A DNA stretch of 64,000 bases from Brachionus plicatilis (taxonomy: Eukaryota > Rotifera > Eurotatoria > Ploima > Brachionidae). Below the pieces are notes generated by a model. It searched no databases. It was not told the DNA's origin and saw nothing but the letters and a program-made list of their open reading frames with translations. The stretch spans positions 109,342 through 173,341 of the forward strand of contig QEOQ01000359.1 of the NCBI GenBank assembly GCA_010279815.1, given 5' to 3'. Positions 46,158-56,081 of the stretch are shown here, piece by piece. Position numbers and translations under genes: made by a program. Every line of letters begins with the position of its first letter. Position 1 is the first letter of the stretch.

Positions 46158-47564
46158 TTAGTCACAATTAAATTTTCGATCACATTTACTTTCCTCAAAA
46201 TAAACTCCGTCACAAACAGTTTGGTTACAATTTGGTAGACTATAAATACCAATTTCAAAAAAATTAGCAGCTTTCCAAATTTCACAATTACATTTGCTAG
46301 CTTCTTCGATCTTAGATTTTTCTTGGTCAATTTTAATGATCATTTTAGCCGATCTACTTGATTTGAATTGTCTAAAAATGCACATGTCCATGCCATTCAG
46401 AGTACTAAGAGACAAGTCCAGAGTACCAATTCGACTCTCTGTCGACTGTCTTGAACAAAAACTTTTCGGCTCGAATTTTATCTCGTTCAAATTCAAATAA
46501 AGAGTCAAAAGATTGCCAAAATCATATTTTCTCTCAAAAGCATACTCACCAATTTTCACCAAATTGCCATGTTGACTTGACAAGTCCAATATTTTTAGCC
46601 GCATCAAAGTGCTTATATTTGGATGATTGACCAAAAAATTGTTGTTTAACAGCAGCACCATCAAGTCTTTCATTTCTAGAAATAAATTTTGGTCCAAATT
46701 TTTAATTCTATTGCTGGTAAGGTACAAATGGGTCAATTTGGTCAAATTTCGGAACATGTTTTTTGACAAAATTGATATTTCATTGCTGGATAGGTCTAGA
46801 TACTCTAAATTTGACAATTTGCTCAGACTTGTCAAATTTTTTATTTGATTTTTTTTCAACTTGAGCTCTTTTAAATTTTCACCAGACTCAATTGCGGACA
46901 GCAAATTTGTCACATTGGAGACAAAATTTTGGCTCAAATCGATGGAAATAAGCTTCGAACTGAACACATTTGAGTCTAGGAGAGATAAGCGATTGGACGC
47001 GAGGCTCAAGTAGCTTAGGCTTTCCAGAGACTCGGTCCAATTCGGCTCGAATTTGTCCAGTCTCAGATTATTCAATTTGAGAGTGCGCAGATTCTTCAGT
47101 TGTCTTAGTTCAATATTAATTTTGTTTAGCAGAGAAATGTTGGTGTTTGTGAGACCAAATTCTGTCAGTGACTCGTGCAGAGCTTTTAAAGAGCCCGGCT
47201 CAACTTCTTCCAGATTGTTTTCTATCAAGTGAAGCATTGAGATTGACTCAGCTCCCTCGAAAGCACCTTTGGTCAGTATTTTGAGATTATTTTGACCGAT
47301 TATCAGATATTTGATATCTAGATGTCTAAAAGCCTGATCTGGTATTTTTCCGATGGAGTACTTGTTGATTAGGAAAACATTGATGGGCTTGGATTGGTTG
47401 GCTAGGCGGTTGGGAAAGCCAGAATTGAAGCGGTCCAAATCCGGTATGCATCTGATGTCTATGGTCTCATCGCTGTTGTTAATGCAGCGACACCGCTCGA
47501 ATACACAACTGGACCCGGTGTTAGCAAAGTTTATCGCTAGAGCTATTATAAAGAGATAAGACAT
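46158..47564 (-). CDS. Secreted leucine-rich-repeat protein (paralogue 2)
   Basis: An intronless frame of 468 residues. Hydrophobic leader YLFIIALAINFANTG, then the N-terminal cap CVFERCRC with the same C-x4-C-x-C spacing as the gene at 8813. The leucine-rich repeats run through roughly residues 70-390 (for example LEYLDLSSNEISILS, LTHLYLTSNRIKNLD). A C-terminal cysteine cap begins KCNCEIWK and ends KFNC-D. Several Asn-x-Ser/Thr sites (NLTS, NLTK, NQT) suggest glycosylation. There is no transmembrane segment. Together with the first copy it indicates a dispersed family of secreted recognition or adhesion proteins; what it binds is unknown. The start is the first ATG of the frame. Confidence 0.85.
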   Translation of the reverse strand: MSYLFIIALAINFANTGSSCVFERCRCINNSDETIDIRCIPDLDRFNSGFPNRLANQSKPINVFLINKYSIGKIPDQAFRHLDIKYLIIGQNNLKILTKGAFEGAESISMLHLIENNLEEVEPGSLKALHESLTEFGLTNTNISLLNKINIELRQLKNLRTLKLNNLRLDKFEPNWTESLESLSYLSLASNRLSLLDSNVFSSKLISIDLSQNFVSNVTNLLSAIESGENLKELKLKKNQIKNLTSLSKLSNLEYLDLSSNEISILSKNMFRNLTKLTHLYLTSNRIKNLDQNLFLEMKDLMVLLLNNNFLVNHPNISTLMRLKILDLSSQHGNLVKIGEYAFERKYDFGNLLTLYLNLNEIKFEPKSFCSRQSTESRIGTLDLSLSTLNGMDMCIFRQFKSSRSAKMIIKIDQEKSKIEEASKCNCEIWKAANFFEIGIYSLPNCNQTVCDGVYFEESKCDRKFNCD

Positions 47565-47835
47565 TTTTTGTTTTGTAGATTTTATATTTCAAAATAAAGT
47601 TTTTGTTTTCTAATTTAAAGTAAGTTGGGACAATTTGAACCAAAATGAAAATTAAAAATGCTTATCAAAAGGATAAAATTAGTTCCAGCTCTTTTTTTTT
47701 TAAATTTATTTAATTTTTACATTTTTGTCATGGAAGGCTTTTAAATTGTAAATTGAAAAGAAATTTTTAAATGGATAATAAGCAAATCGAATTCTAATGT
47801 CAAAATAGTTAGACTATGAAAATTGGGAAAAAATT

Positions 47836-48394
47836 GGCAAATTGAAGTTTCAGATCAAATTTTAAAATCAAAACGATCATTTAAAATTTCAAAACTTAAT
47901 TAATCTAATGATTTTGATAATTTTTAAAAAATAAACACTTAACATTACACTTAACTTAACACTAGACATGTTATGTCTAAAAATGGTTCATTATCAAATT
48001 AACATTAAAATGATTGATCTCTAATTTATTTAACAAAAACAATCAATAGTTTAAATAATTCAAGTTAAGTTAATTCACAAATTCTAATTTATAACTTTTA
48101 TATACATTCATTCAAACTGAAATTATTTTATTTTTCCATTTAAATAAATTTTTAAATTTTAAAACAGTAAATTTTTTTGTCTTGAAAAGTAAGTTTTCAT
48201 TTAAATCAACTAAAATTTTTGAATCTATTAAAGCTCAATAAAAAAGGACATTTAAAATTTTAAATATGAAAATAAACTTGACATGACATGTCAAGTAATT
48301 TCTTTGGAAAAATTTTATTTTTTCTCTATTATTAAAAAAAATATTACAAATTATATTTTGATCTTTTGATCTTTATCTCAAACTTCAATTTGCC
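47836..48394. mobile_element. Non-coding TIR element, GGCA family A, copy 2
   Basis: It starts GGCAAATTGAAGTTTCAGAT and ends CTTCAATTTGCC. Perfect 8-bp duplications AAAAAATT lie at 47828-47835 and 48395-48402. It matches copy 1 over its length, with an extra internal segment of about 150 bp shared with copy 3. Confidence 0.9.
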
Positions 48395-48402
48395 AAAAAA
48401 TT

Positions 48403-49470
48403 AAATGTTTTGACGCTTAGATTTCGTTAAATAATCATCAAAGTAAGGCGAATTTAAATTATTTCGTGAAATGTAGTAGTTTTTTGTTACAAAAAATTAA
48501 AAAAAAAATTTTTCAATTCATATTTATAAAAGGCTATTGTTTAGTTAAGTTTGATAAATCATGAAAATTCGGTATAAAGCAAAAATTCAATATGCGTATC
48601 AAAATAATAAGTTGAGTGTTTAAAAAATTTGTTGAGTTTTAAATAAAATTGCTAAGTTATCTATTTGATTGAGGTATAATAAAATCAAATGAGTTTATAA
48701 TTCTTTATTTAAATATATCTATTTTTCAATAATCTTCTTTATTTTAACTTTTATATTTTTTTCAATTCTATTTTATTTTGATTATTTATTTTTTTATTAT
48801 TATTCTGGAGGAGCTTTAGCTCTGTTCAGAGAAACAAATAAATAAACAATAATATAACAAAAAATTTGTAAAACTGAAAATTCATTAAAAATATTAATTG
48901 AATAAAATATTTTTATAGATAAGTTAAAAATTGAATTTTTTTAGGTTTTATAATCTGTTTAAAAGAATTAAAAAAAGCTTTAATTAAAATTAAATACTAC
49001 AGAAGTCATGAAGAATACCTTGCATTTCATAAAAAGACAAGAAAAATTCGGCAAAGTAAAATTTTAGATTGATTTTTAGATTTTCAAGAGTCTTAATATT
49101 TGTGCACAATATTTTTAGTAAAAATTCCACAGAATTAATAAAAATCCCAAAAAAAAATAAAAAAATAATAAAGTTAATATTGTGTCCATTTTTTTATTTA
49201 AAATAAGCATAATATGTAAAAATACCAAAAAAATTTTATTTTTCCCATTTAATCAATAAAAAAAAACATATTTAGTAAAAGAAAACTTACAAAATTATTT
49301 AATATTATAATGTAAATTTATTAAATGTGTTATGTTTTTATTAATTAAATTATTTTTTTTATTATATGTTCGGAAAAAAATAAAGAGATAAAAATATATA
49401 ATTTTTGTTGATATTTTAAATTAATTTGTGGAAATTTTTACTAAATTTATTGTGTTCGATACTGACAGCC
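48403..49470. other. Intergenic with one LINE/SINE tail
   Basis: 48810-48850 on the plus strand (GGAGGAGCTTTAGCTCTG ... AAACAAATAAATAAAC) is a copy of the GAGCTTTAGCTC tail with an AAATA-type end. Otherwise AT-rich with no gene recognised. Confidence 0.45.
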
Positions 49471-49634
49471 GATTTTCAATTTGCTCTTGTTGCTCAAAAT
49501 TTTTAAAAGCGCAATTTCCTTTGCATTGTAATTTTTTTTAAATTTAATTTTAGAATTTTTCAAAATTCAATTTAAAAAATTGAAATTATGCAATGCAATT
49601 TACATTTTTGAGCAAAAAGAGCAAATTGAAAATT
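49471..49634. repeat. Small inverted-repeat element
   Basis: The ends GATTTTCAATTTGCTC and the complement GAGCAAATTGAAAAT enclose about 165 bp. Inner segments (GCTCAAAATTTTT, GCATTG) are also inverted. Likely a short MITE; no duplication read. Confidence 0.6.
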
Positions 49635-49824
49635 AATCACTTATACTTTGCCAAAAATTCCAATTTGGTGAATCATTCAAACATTTGACAAAGATAAAGC
49701 TAATTATTTAATAAAAAACCACTGAACCGCGGTTCGCTTACCAATTTTTAAATATTTTAAAAATTCCCATAACTATTTTAACAAAGATCAAAAATAAAAA
49801 AAAAATTTTACACAAAAAATAAAG

Positions 49825-51073
49825 GGAGGTATTTAATCGATCTCTAGAATTACTTAATCGATCACTAATATTTTTCTATCCCTTAATTTACTAAATACCC
49901 TTAACTTATATTTATTAATCTGTCTCCTTAATTAAATAAAACATCAACTAATTTTACTTAAAGTATCTCTTATTTTTATTTATTTAAATTGATTTAAAAA
50001 AAAAGAATTATAAAAAATTTCAAATAAAATAATATCTTACAAGTTTTTTCTTGGTCTACCTCTATCTCTCTTTAGTGGAGCTTCTACTTTCTTACTTATA
50101 TCACTGCTGGTTGATGCTTGCACTACTTTTTCAGCTTCCATATCAATTGTTTTTTTGTTCTTTTTTGTTGGTATAACTGTTTCTTGTGGAGTTTCTTCCT
50201 CTACTTCTGTTATCTTTCGCTTTAGAACTTGGATTGAGCTGACAGCTCTCTCTTCTTTATCTGCTTCTGATTGGTACTCAAGCGCCTTTTTAGACTTACA
50301 CGGTCTACCTCTTCTAGGTTTTTGTCCAATAACTACTTGCTTAGCTTCGATTGGTATTTTGACAAGTTTCATATTTGCAGCAAAGCCAACAAGATGCTTA
50401 CAAATATGATCTTTAAAGAAGATGATTGTGTTGATCCTTTGTTTTAAATAAAGCCACTGATAGAATTTCACTTTTATAAAGTAAATAAATTGCAGCTGCG
50501 CATTGAGGTCCTTTTCTCTTAACTAGGTTGCATCGATTGACTCTTAAACCGGCCTCAGTTTCACTACTTTTCAGAGAAGACCAAATCTTTTCATTATCTA
50601 ACCAGTCTTTGGATGCTTCTTGATCGTCGAATGTTCTCTCATAGATCCAGTTCTTCCTGGTTCTTTTCTTTTTGGATTCTTGAACCTCGTCTTCAGATTC
50701 TGATTCAGATGTTACATAGTCATCAACTACTCGATACTCACTATCAGACATTTCAATACTTTAATAAAACTTTGATCACATTAGATCATCTTTAAATATA
50801 CACAAAAAAAAACTCTCACAGGAGATAATTAAATTAAATCAAGAGATAATTTCAACTGTTCATTAATTAAGTTAAGAGCTATATTCATCATAATCATACT
50901 CATCTTCAGTAAATTTAGTGACAAAAAAACTCAGGATACATAAATATTTATTATTAGAGACAATTAATTAATCAAATTAATCGAATAAATAATATTAGAG
51001 ATAGAAAAAATAAAATAATATATTTTATTAAGTTATCGTTTAAGTAATGTAAGAGATCGATTAATAATACCCC
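49825..51073 (-). mobile_element. Compact Mutator-like element with perfect 10-bp target duplication
   Basis: Inverted ends: left GGAGGTATTTAATCGATCTC, right (complement) GGGGTATTATTAATCGATC, extending about 40 bp with mismatches. Exact 10-bp direct repeats AAAAATAAAG at 49815-49824 and 51074-51083. Inside are two minus-strand frames that are the two ends of a MULE transposase. TIR, duplication length and protein all agree on the superfamily. Confidence 0.9.
50037..50751 (-). pseudogene. MULE transposase reduced to DNA-binding and SWIM/AT-hook ends
   Basis: Frame 1 (50751-50413, 112 residues) has an acidic start, then W-I-Y-E-RTFDDQEASKDWL, a VNRCNLVKRKGPQCAAAIYL zinc-cluster pattern and QHNH. 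This is the N-terminal DNA-binding domain of MULE transposases. Frame 2 (50471-50037, 144 residues) opens near the CKHLVGFA end of the SWIM finger and carries two AT-hooks, PRRGRP and DRGRPRK, at the tail. The DDE catalytic domain and first half of SWIM are deleted at 50413-50471, where the frames overlap. It cannot transpose, but short DNA-binding products are conceivable. Confidence 0.8.
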
Positions 51074-51083
51074 AAAAATAAAG

Positions 51084-51558
51084 TTGAATTTTTGAATTCA
51101 AAGGTTAATTTATATTATCATCTTATACAATTATCTGATAACAATTTAGTTATCAGGATGTTAACATAACCGATATGATACCAAATGGGATAACATATTA
51201 TGTTATCACCTGATAACATTATCGACTAGACCCCTTTTTTTTATTTTTCTTGTTCTCCATAACAATTTTAATGTATTATTTTTTGATTTCTTTAGATAAA
51301 ATTTCCCACAAAAAATAAATATCCAAATCATTATTTTTTAGACATCTACGTAATCAATATAAATACCCATTTAATAATGATCCTTTTTAAAATTAGACTA
51401 AATAATGATCAGTTGTGTCTGACAGGGATTTAAGTTTTTTTATTTAAAACGGAATTTTATGAAGTCCTTGATATTTTTTTAATCCCGTCTTCACTCTCAG
51501 ATAGAGTTGTATTAATTTAATAAAATGTCTCTCAAATAGAAAATGGGGTCTAAAGCCA
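51084..51558. other. Intergenic; isolated MULE terminus
   Basis: 51340-51400 matches, in inverted orientation, the MULE ends at 33189 and 36575-36630 (ATAAATACCCATTTAATAAT). No partner was found, so it is either one edge of a larger element or a remnant. ATAACATTATCGATA-like words repeat at 51130-51225. Confidence 0.4.
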
Positions 51559-51576
51559 AAAACATTAGGTAATCAT

Positions 51577-51611
51577 TACCTAATACCTAATACCTAATAC
51601 CTAATACCTAA
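51577..51611. repeat. (TACCTAA)5 tandem repeat in a palindromic setting
   Basis: Five exact 7-bp units. The block is bordered by AACATTAGG on the left and CCTAATGTTT on the right, so its outer edges are inverted copies of each other. Confidence 0.85.
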
Positions 51612-51679
51612 TGTTTAAAGAGTCTTTACATAAAATCTTAGATATGATCAATCTTGGATTATTCTTTTACTTTTTTAAA

Positions 51680-52010
51680 TTCATTCTCAGAAAATAACAT
51701 CAAAAAAATACAAGTTATTCAAAATTCAGCAGTTCGATCTATTTTGAAGCTCAAATATGAAACCCCCACCAATATTATACACCAAGAGGCCTTCGATAAA
51801 CTCTATTAACAGTTAATATCTATTTACAGTTTCAAATCGACTTTTTGAGTTGAGTGAGAGATATATCAGGGCAGGATTGAGTCATTCGTTCTACTGGTCG
51901 TCAGACTGGTAGAAGAATAAAGAGATGGCTTCGAATCAAGATATATCGAATATCCAACTCCATTGTGTAATTGCTACCTAACAGTTTCTTCTTTTTTTCC
52001 TGAACTATCA
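51680..52010 (+). pseudogene. LINE ORF2 C-terminal fragment
   Basis: From 51680 the frame gives ENNIKKIQVIQNSAVRSILK and YETPTNIIHQEAFDKLY, typical of the region after the RT of jockey/CR1-like LINEs. After a stop, ELSERYIRAGLSHS and GFESRYIEYPTPLCNCYL follow in shifted frames. The last block recurs on the minus strand at 60965-61150. Confidence 0.65.
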
Positions 52011-52477
52011 AATATTTTAAATGCCTTACTTCTAGTTATTTCAACATATCTTTTTTAATTTTCTTTTAACTTATTTATTACTTTATAAAATTATAAAAAA
52101 ATTTATTTTTTAATTCATTAAAAAATAAATAAATATTAAAATAAAAATTGTTGTCGTTTAAGTCATTTTGTAGCTCTAATTTAGTTTTTTTAGAGGCCAA
52201 AAATAACGAAAAGATGAGTCCAAAGTAGTAATTATTTATTATTAAGTCCAAAATAATTATGAGTCCGTTTCAGTAATAGAATGAGCCCATTTAAATTTTT
52301 CCCATTAAAGCCAAACACTTCACAAATAATCTTAAAAAAATCTGAATATGTTTATCCCTAGTAAGTAAGTAGAATTGGGGAAATTTTACTATTTTTATTA
52401 CTTTACCAAAAGACTCATTTAAAAAAAAAAAATTAATGATTTTAAAATTTATTTTTTAAAACTAAAATATAATATAT

Positions 52478-53550
52478 TTAACTAACAGCTTTTAATTCCA
52501 CATCAAAAATGAGAGTACTATTTGCTGGGATATCATTTCCCATTCGCTTATTGCCATAGCCCATATTTGGCGGAACAACAATTTGCCGTTTGCCACCAAC
52601 TTTCATATTCTCAAAACCAATATCCCATCCCTTGATGACTTCACCAGAGCCTAGACGAAATTTGAACGGTTTGCCTGATTGACAAGCATCAAATTGTTTT
52701 CCATTTTGTTTTAGTCGACCAGCGTAATAAACATGAATAAATTTTCCTTTTTTTGCCTCAGGACCTTTTCCAACTTTAGTATCTTTAACAGTTACTCCTC
52801 CAGCTAGCTTTTTAGCTTCACCCTCTGCTGGAACTAATTTAGGAGGCTTTTCTTCGGTCTTTTGACTTTTGGCATCTTTATTGACTCCATTCATTTTTCG
52901 TTTTCCATTTGTTTCGACCTCTTCTTCTTCATCCTCCTCTTCATCATCATCATCATCGTCATCGTCATCATCATTCTCATCATCATCATCATCATCATCA
53001 TCATCGTCATCATCATTTTCATCATCATCATTATCTACATCATCCTCACTTCCCATCTCGCTATCATCTTCATCTTCATCACCAGCACCATACATATATT
53101 CAGCAAGTTCCCGATTGGCCTTGGCAATTTTTTCTGCTCTATCGTCTTCCTCGAAAGGAACCATAGAATCCTCTTGGATGTAATAGCCGGTCAAATTTAC
53201 ACTACCATGCACACAGTCCAGGTAAAATTTAACATTTTCTCCGGCATTTACCATTAACTGCAATGGCTGCTGCATAACTCTGTCCTTGCTCAAGGTACAC
53301 AAGATATATTTGGTTGTTGCGGTTGTTTTAACAACTAATGGGACGTATTCATCACCTTAAAGATTGGATTGAATTAATAATTAATTAAATAAAATAAAAG
53401 TTGGGATTTTTTTTTACTTTTTTTCTTGACATCAAGTGAGGCCATTGTGATGTGAACCAATCTTTCACTTTTAAAGTCGAGTTCTTTTGACTGACCGGCC
53501 TCCAGGGCTAATCCAAACAAACTGTTGTCCAATTCACTTAATAAAACCAT
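52478..53550 (-). CDS. Nucleoplasmin-like FKBP-type peptidyl-prolyl isomerase
   Basis: Two exons (53550-53418 and 53355-52478, GT-AG intron of 62 bp) give 336 residues. Residues 1-95 are the nucleoplasmin-like domain (FGLALEAGQSKELDF; VHITMASLDVKKK; ATTKYILCTLS) that forms pentamers and binds histones. A long Asp/Glu tract spans about 136-192, followed by a Lys-rich segment (NGKRKMNG). The FKBP catalytic domain is C-terminal, about 230-336, with VYYAGRLKQNGKQFD, GEVIKGWD and MGYGNK and a short VELKAV end. The architecture is that of insect FKBP39/FKBP46 and yeast Fpr3/Fpr4, nuclear or nucleolar chromatin prolyl isomerases and histone chaperones. The start is the first ATG, directly beginning the nucleoplasmin fold. 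Confidence 0.92.
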
Positions 53551-55375
53551 TTTTGGTTAAAATTTTTGAGTATGTTTTTTTTTTTCTCTAAATAAAAATA
53601 AAATGAATTTCAAAAACGAATTTATAATTTAAAAATTTAGGGAACATGTGCTTGAAAGTATAAATTGCAGTAGCTTTATTCGTACGTGTAGGTATGAGTA
53701 TTTATGAATAGAAAGCTTGGTGAATTTTGAGTGTCTTAAAATTATTTTTTTAAAAAAATTATTTTTATTTTTTAGTCCAATTTTTATTAAATTTTTTTTT
53801 ACCTATTCATTTCCTTTTTTTAATCAAAAGATAACTTTCAAACATAAATTAACAAAAGTTTTAAAAAACTTGCCTTGAGACTATTTTTTAAGACATTCTA
53901 GGCAAAAATAAAATTTTTTGAAAAAATTAAATTAAATTGGCTTGACTAAAAAAATCTGATTGATTTATTATTTCTTTACTTTTATCAAAAAATAAAAAAA
54001 AATAATAAAATTAATTTCCAAGAATATTAATATTCAAAATGAGCAAAAAAAGGTTAAAATTTCAAAAATAATTAGAATTCAATTTTTTTAGTAAATAAAA
54101 ATTCATTTTGTAAAAAAATAATTTATATCAAGTCGAGCTAAAATTTAATTTTTTGTAGAATAATTTCGAGAGTAAAAAAAAATTTCTTCTTAATCTTCAT
54201 TAATTAATCTTAGCCTGCAAAAGTTAATTTACATTTATAATCAGCAAATTTAAAGTTAGTTTTAAAATCAAAAATCTTTTTAGTTGTCTAATTCACGAAT
54301 ATCACAATGATTTCACAATTGTGCTTCCATTTCCTTGAAATTATCAAAAATTTCGAAAATTTTTTTTTCTATTATTTTATCCCGCTTAATAACTCCTAAA
54401 AAAATTTAGAATTTGAAATGAGTCTAAATAAATGAAGAAGAATAATAAAATGGATAAAAAATTAAATTTTTTAATCTAAAGTTTTTTTATTTTTAATCGT
54501 GATTTATTTTTTTTGTATCTAAATTTTTGATTGCATCACAAAAATACATAACCAAAAAATTATTTTTCGTAATTTTACATACATATTTTACTATAGATTA
54601 ATTTTCTATTCACACTTTCAGTTTATTTTTATTTTTGAATTTTGAATTTTGAATTTTGACAAAAAATTAATATATTTTTAGAATTCATAATATTGAATTA
54701 AATAATCCTGAAAAGAATTATTTAGCGATTGTAAAGTAGCTCAGCAAAAGCTTGGTAAATTTATTTTACTAAAATAAATTTTTTCTATATATTTAAATTC
54801 TTTTTAAATATAATAAAATCAGAAATTAAAATTTTTGAAAATCAACATGACATTTTTTATTAGTATATCTGTAAATCTAACCATATTTTTTTAAGTTTTT
54901 TTTTTTTAATTTGAAGTAACTTGAAGGAGCTCGTCATAGATAAACAAATAAAAAATAAAATCTAATTTCTTTTGATTAACTTTGTTTTATTTTATGAAAT
55001 TTTATAAAATTTTTTTTCAATAATTTTTTATAATCTTTGTTTTTAATCTTCAGATTTTGAAGGAACTTTTAATAAAGAGCAACTAAATAAAATATTCTAT
55101 ATCTGTGGTAATTTTCCTTTTTTTAATTTTATTTAACTGGCAGTCCTTATTCGAAAGAATGCTTTTTTTTAGGTCTAATTTTCCGAAGCTACTTAGACTA
55201 GCTTGGAACCAAAGCTTATAGAATAAAGCTTTGATTAATTTCAAAATTCCATTTGTTTTGATAATGATTTGTAAAATTATATTTGTAAAAGAGAAATAAA
55301 ATTTTTTTTTGTTTTTTTAATTTATTAGAAATTAAAGATTTAATAAAAAAGTATAATTTTACATCAAATAGAATT
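53551..55375. other. Intergenic, one weak LINE/SINE tail
   Basis: This contains the FKBP promoter near 53551-53700. 54912-54955 (plus strand, CTTGAAGGAGCTCGTCATAG then AAACAAATAAA) is a diverged GAGCTTTAGCTC tail. No gene recognised. Confidence 0.4.
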
Positions 55376-55615
55376 TTATTTCTTTTCTTTTGGTTCTATT
55401 GTGTTTTTTTCCGAAATAAATTTTTCAAGTAGAACGTCATTTTTTTTCACATATTTTAACTTTTTAATTGTAATCGACGACTTTCCGAGTCTTCTGAATG
55501 ACACCAATTCTTCCATTTGATTCTTTTCATAGGCTCTCTTTTCAGTAACCATTTTATAATCGGAAATGAAATTTGAAATTAAAACAAAATGAGTTTTATT
55601 AATAGATATTGTCAT
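55376..55615 (-). CDS. Small Lys-rich hypothetical protein
   Basis: 79 residues from the ATG at 55615. Predicted largely helical and charged (SDYKMVTEKRAYEKNQMEEL ... SFRRLGKSSITIKKLKYVKK), ending in a Lys/Glu tail. There is no signal peptide or membrane segment. No family recognised; the style suits a small coiled-coil complex subunit, which is only an impression. It begins 36 bp after the stop of the upstream ORF on the same strand, and no acceptor site joins the two in frame, so they may be a two-ORF transcript or the second may be a separate gene. Confidence 0.45.
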   Translation of the reverse strand: MTISINKTHFVLISNFISDYKMVTEKRAYEKNQMEELVSFRRLGKSSITIKKLKYVKKNDVLLEKFISEKNTIEPKEKK

Positions 55616-55651
55616 TATTTATATATTTAAATGAAAAAAATGGGGAAAAGT

Positions 55652-55864
55652 TTACAGTCTATTTAATTTATCAGACATTTCATCGATTTTAATCTGAACG
55701 TGCGGGGTTAAATTTATCAAAATATTTGAATAGGTCAGTCCTTTTTCAAAACTAAAGTCAACTATCTTGTCTTGTAAATTTTCGGTCAATTTCATTAATT
55801 CCTTAATTTTTATATCATCCATTTGATTATTGGAACTAAAACTTGCGTAAGTATCGTTTTCCAT
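55652..55864 (-). CDS. Small hypothetical helical protein
   Basis: 70 residues from the ATG at 55864 (ENDTYASFSSNNQMDDIKIK then a heptad-like stretch, MKLTENLQDKIVDFSFEKG and VQIKIDEMSDKLNRL). The spacing of hydrophobics suggests an amphipathic helix. A GTAAAC sits at the end (AGACT-GTAAAC), so the stop could instead lie in an intron; I found no in-frame acceptor nearby. It lies head-to-head with the RhoGEF gene, 217 bp away. Confidence 0.4.
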   Translation of the reverse strand: MENDTYASFSSNNQMDDIKIKELMKLTENLQDKIVDFSFEKGLTYSNILINLTPHVQIKIDEMSDKLNRL

Positions 55865-56081
55865 TGTCTAAATTAGAAAAATAATTTTTCAAAAATGAGC
55901 TCTCGCAAATGAGATATATTTTTTTTCAAACATAAATTTAAATCAAGCTTTTTGTAAGTTTAATTAAAAAAATTGGACAATTTTCATGTCACCCCTACCA
56001 AATTTCAGCTTTTAATAATTTAGTGCCAAAAACAAATTTTGATTCAATTTTTATAAATTTTTAAATTTAAAAATTTTTCTA
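55865..56081. promoter_or_regulatory. Divergent intergenic region, shared promoter candidate
   Basis: 217 bp separate the ATGs of the minus-strand small ORF and the plus-strand RhoGEF gene. Both promoters must fit here or overlap. No clear core motif was seen. Confidence 0.4.

Noticed and set aside
47579..47586. TATAAAAT upstream of the second LRR gene as its TATA box
   Set aside because: It is only about 15 bp before the ATG, which would place transcription start inside the coding region.
52862..53257. Plus-strand open frames rich in Ser, His or Ile
   Set aside because: They are antisense readings of the Asp/Glu codon tract of the FKBP gene; repetitive GAT/GAA codons leave all opposite frames open.
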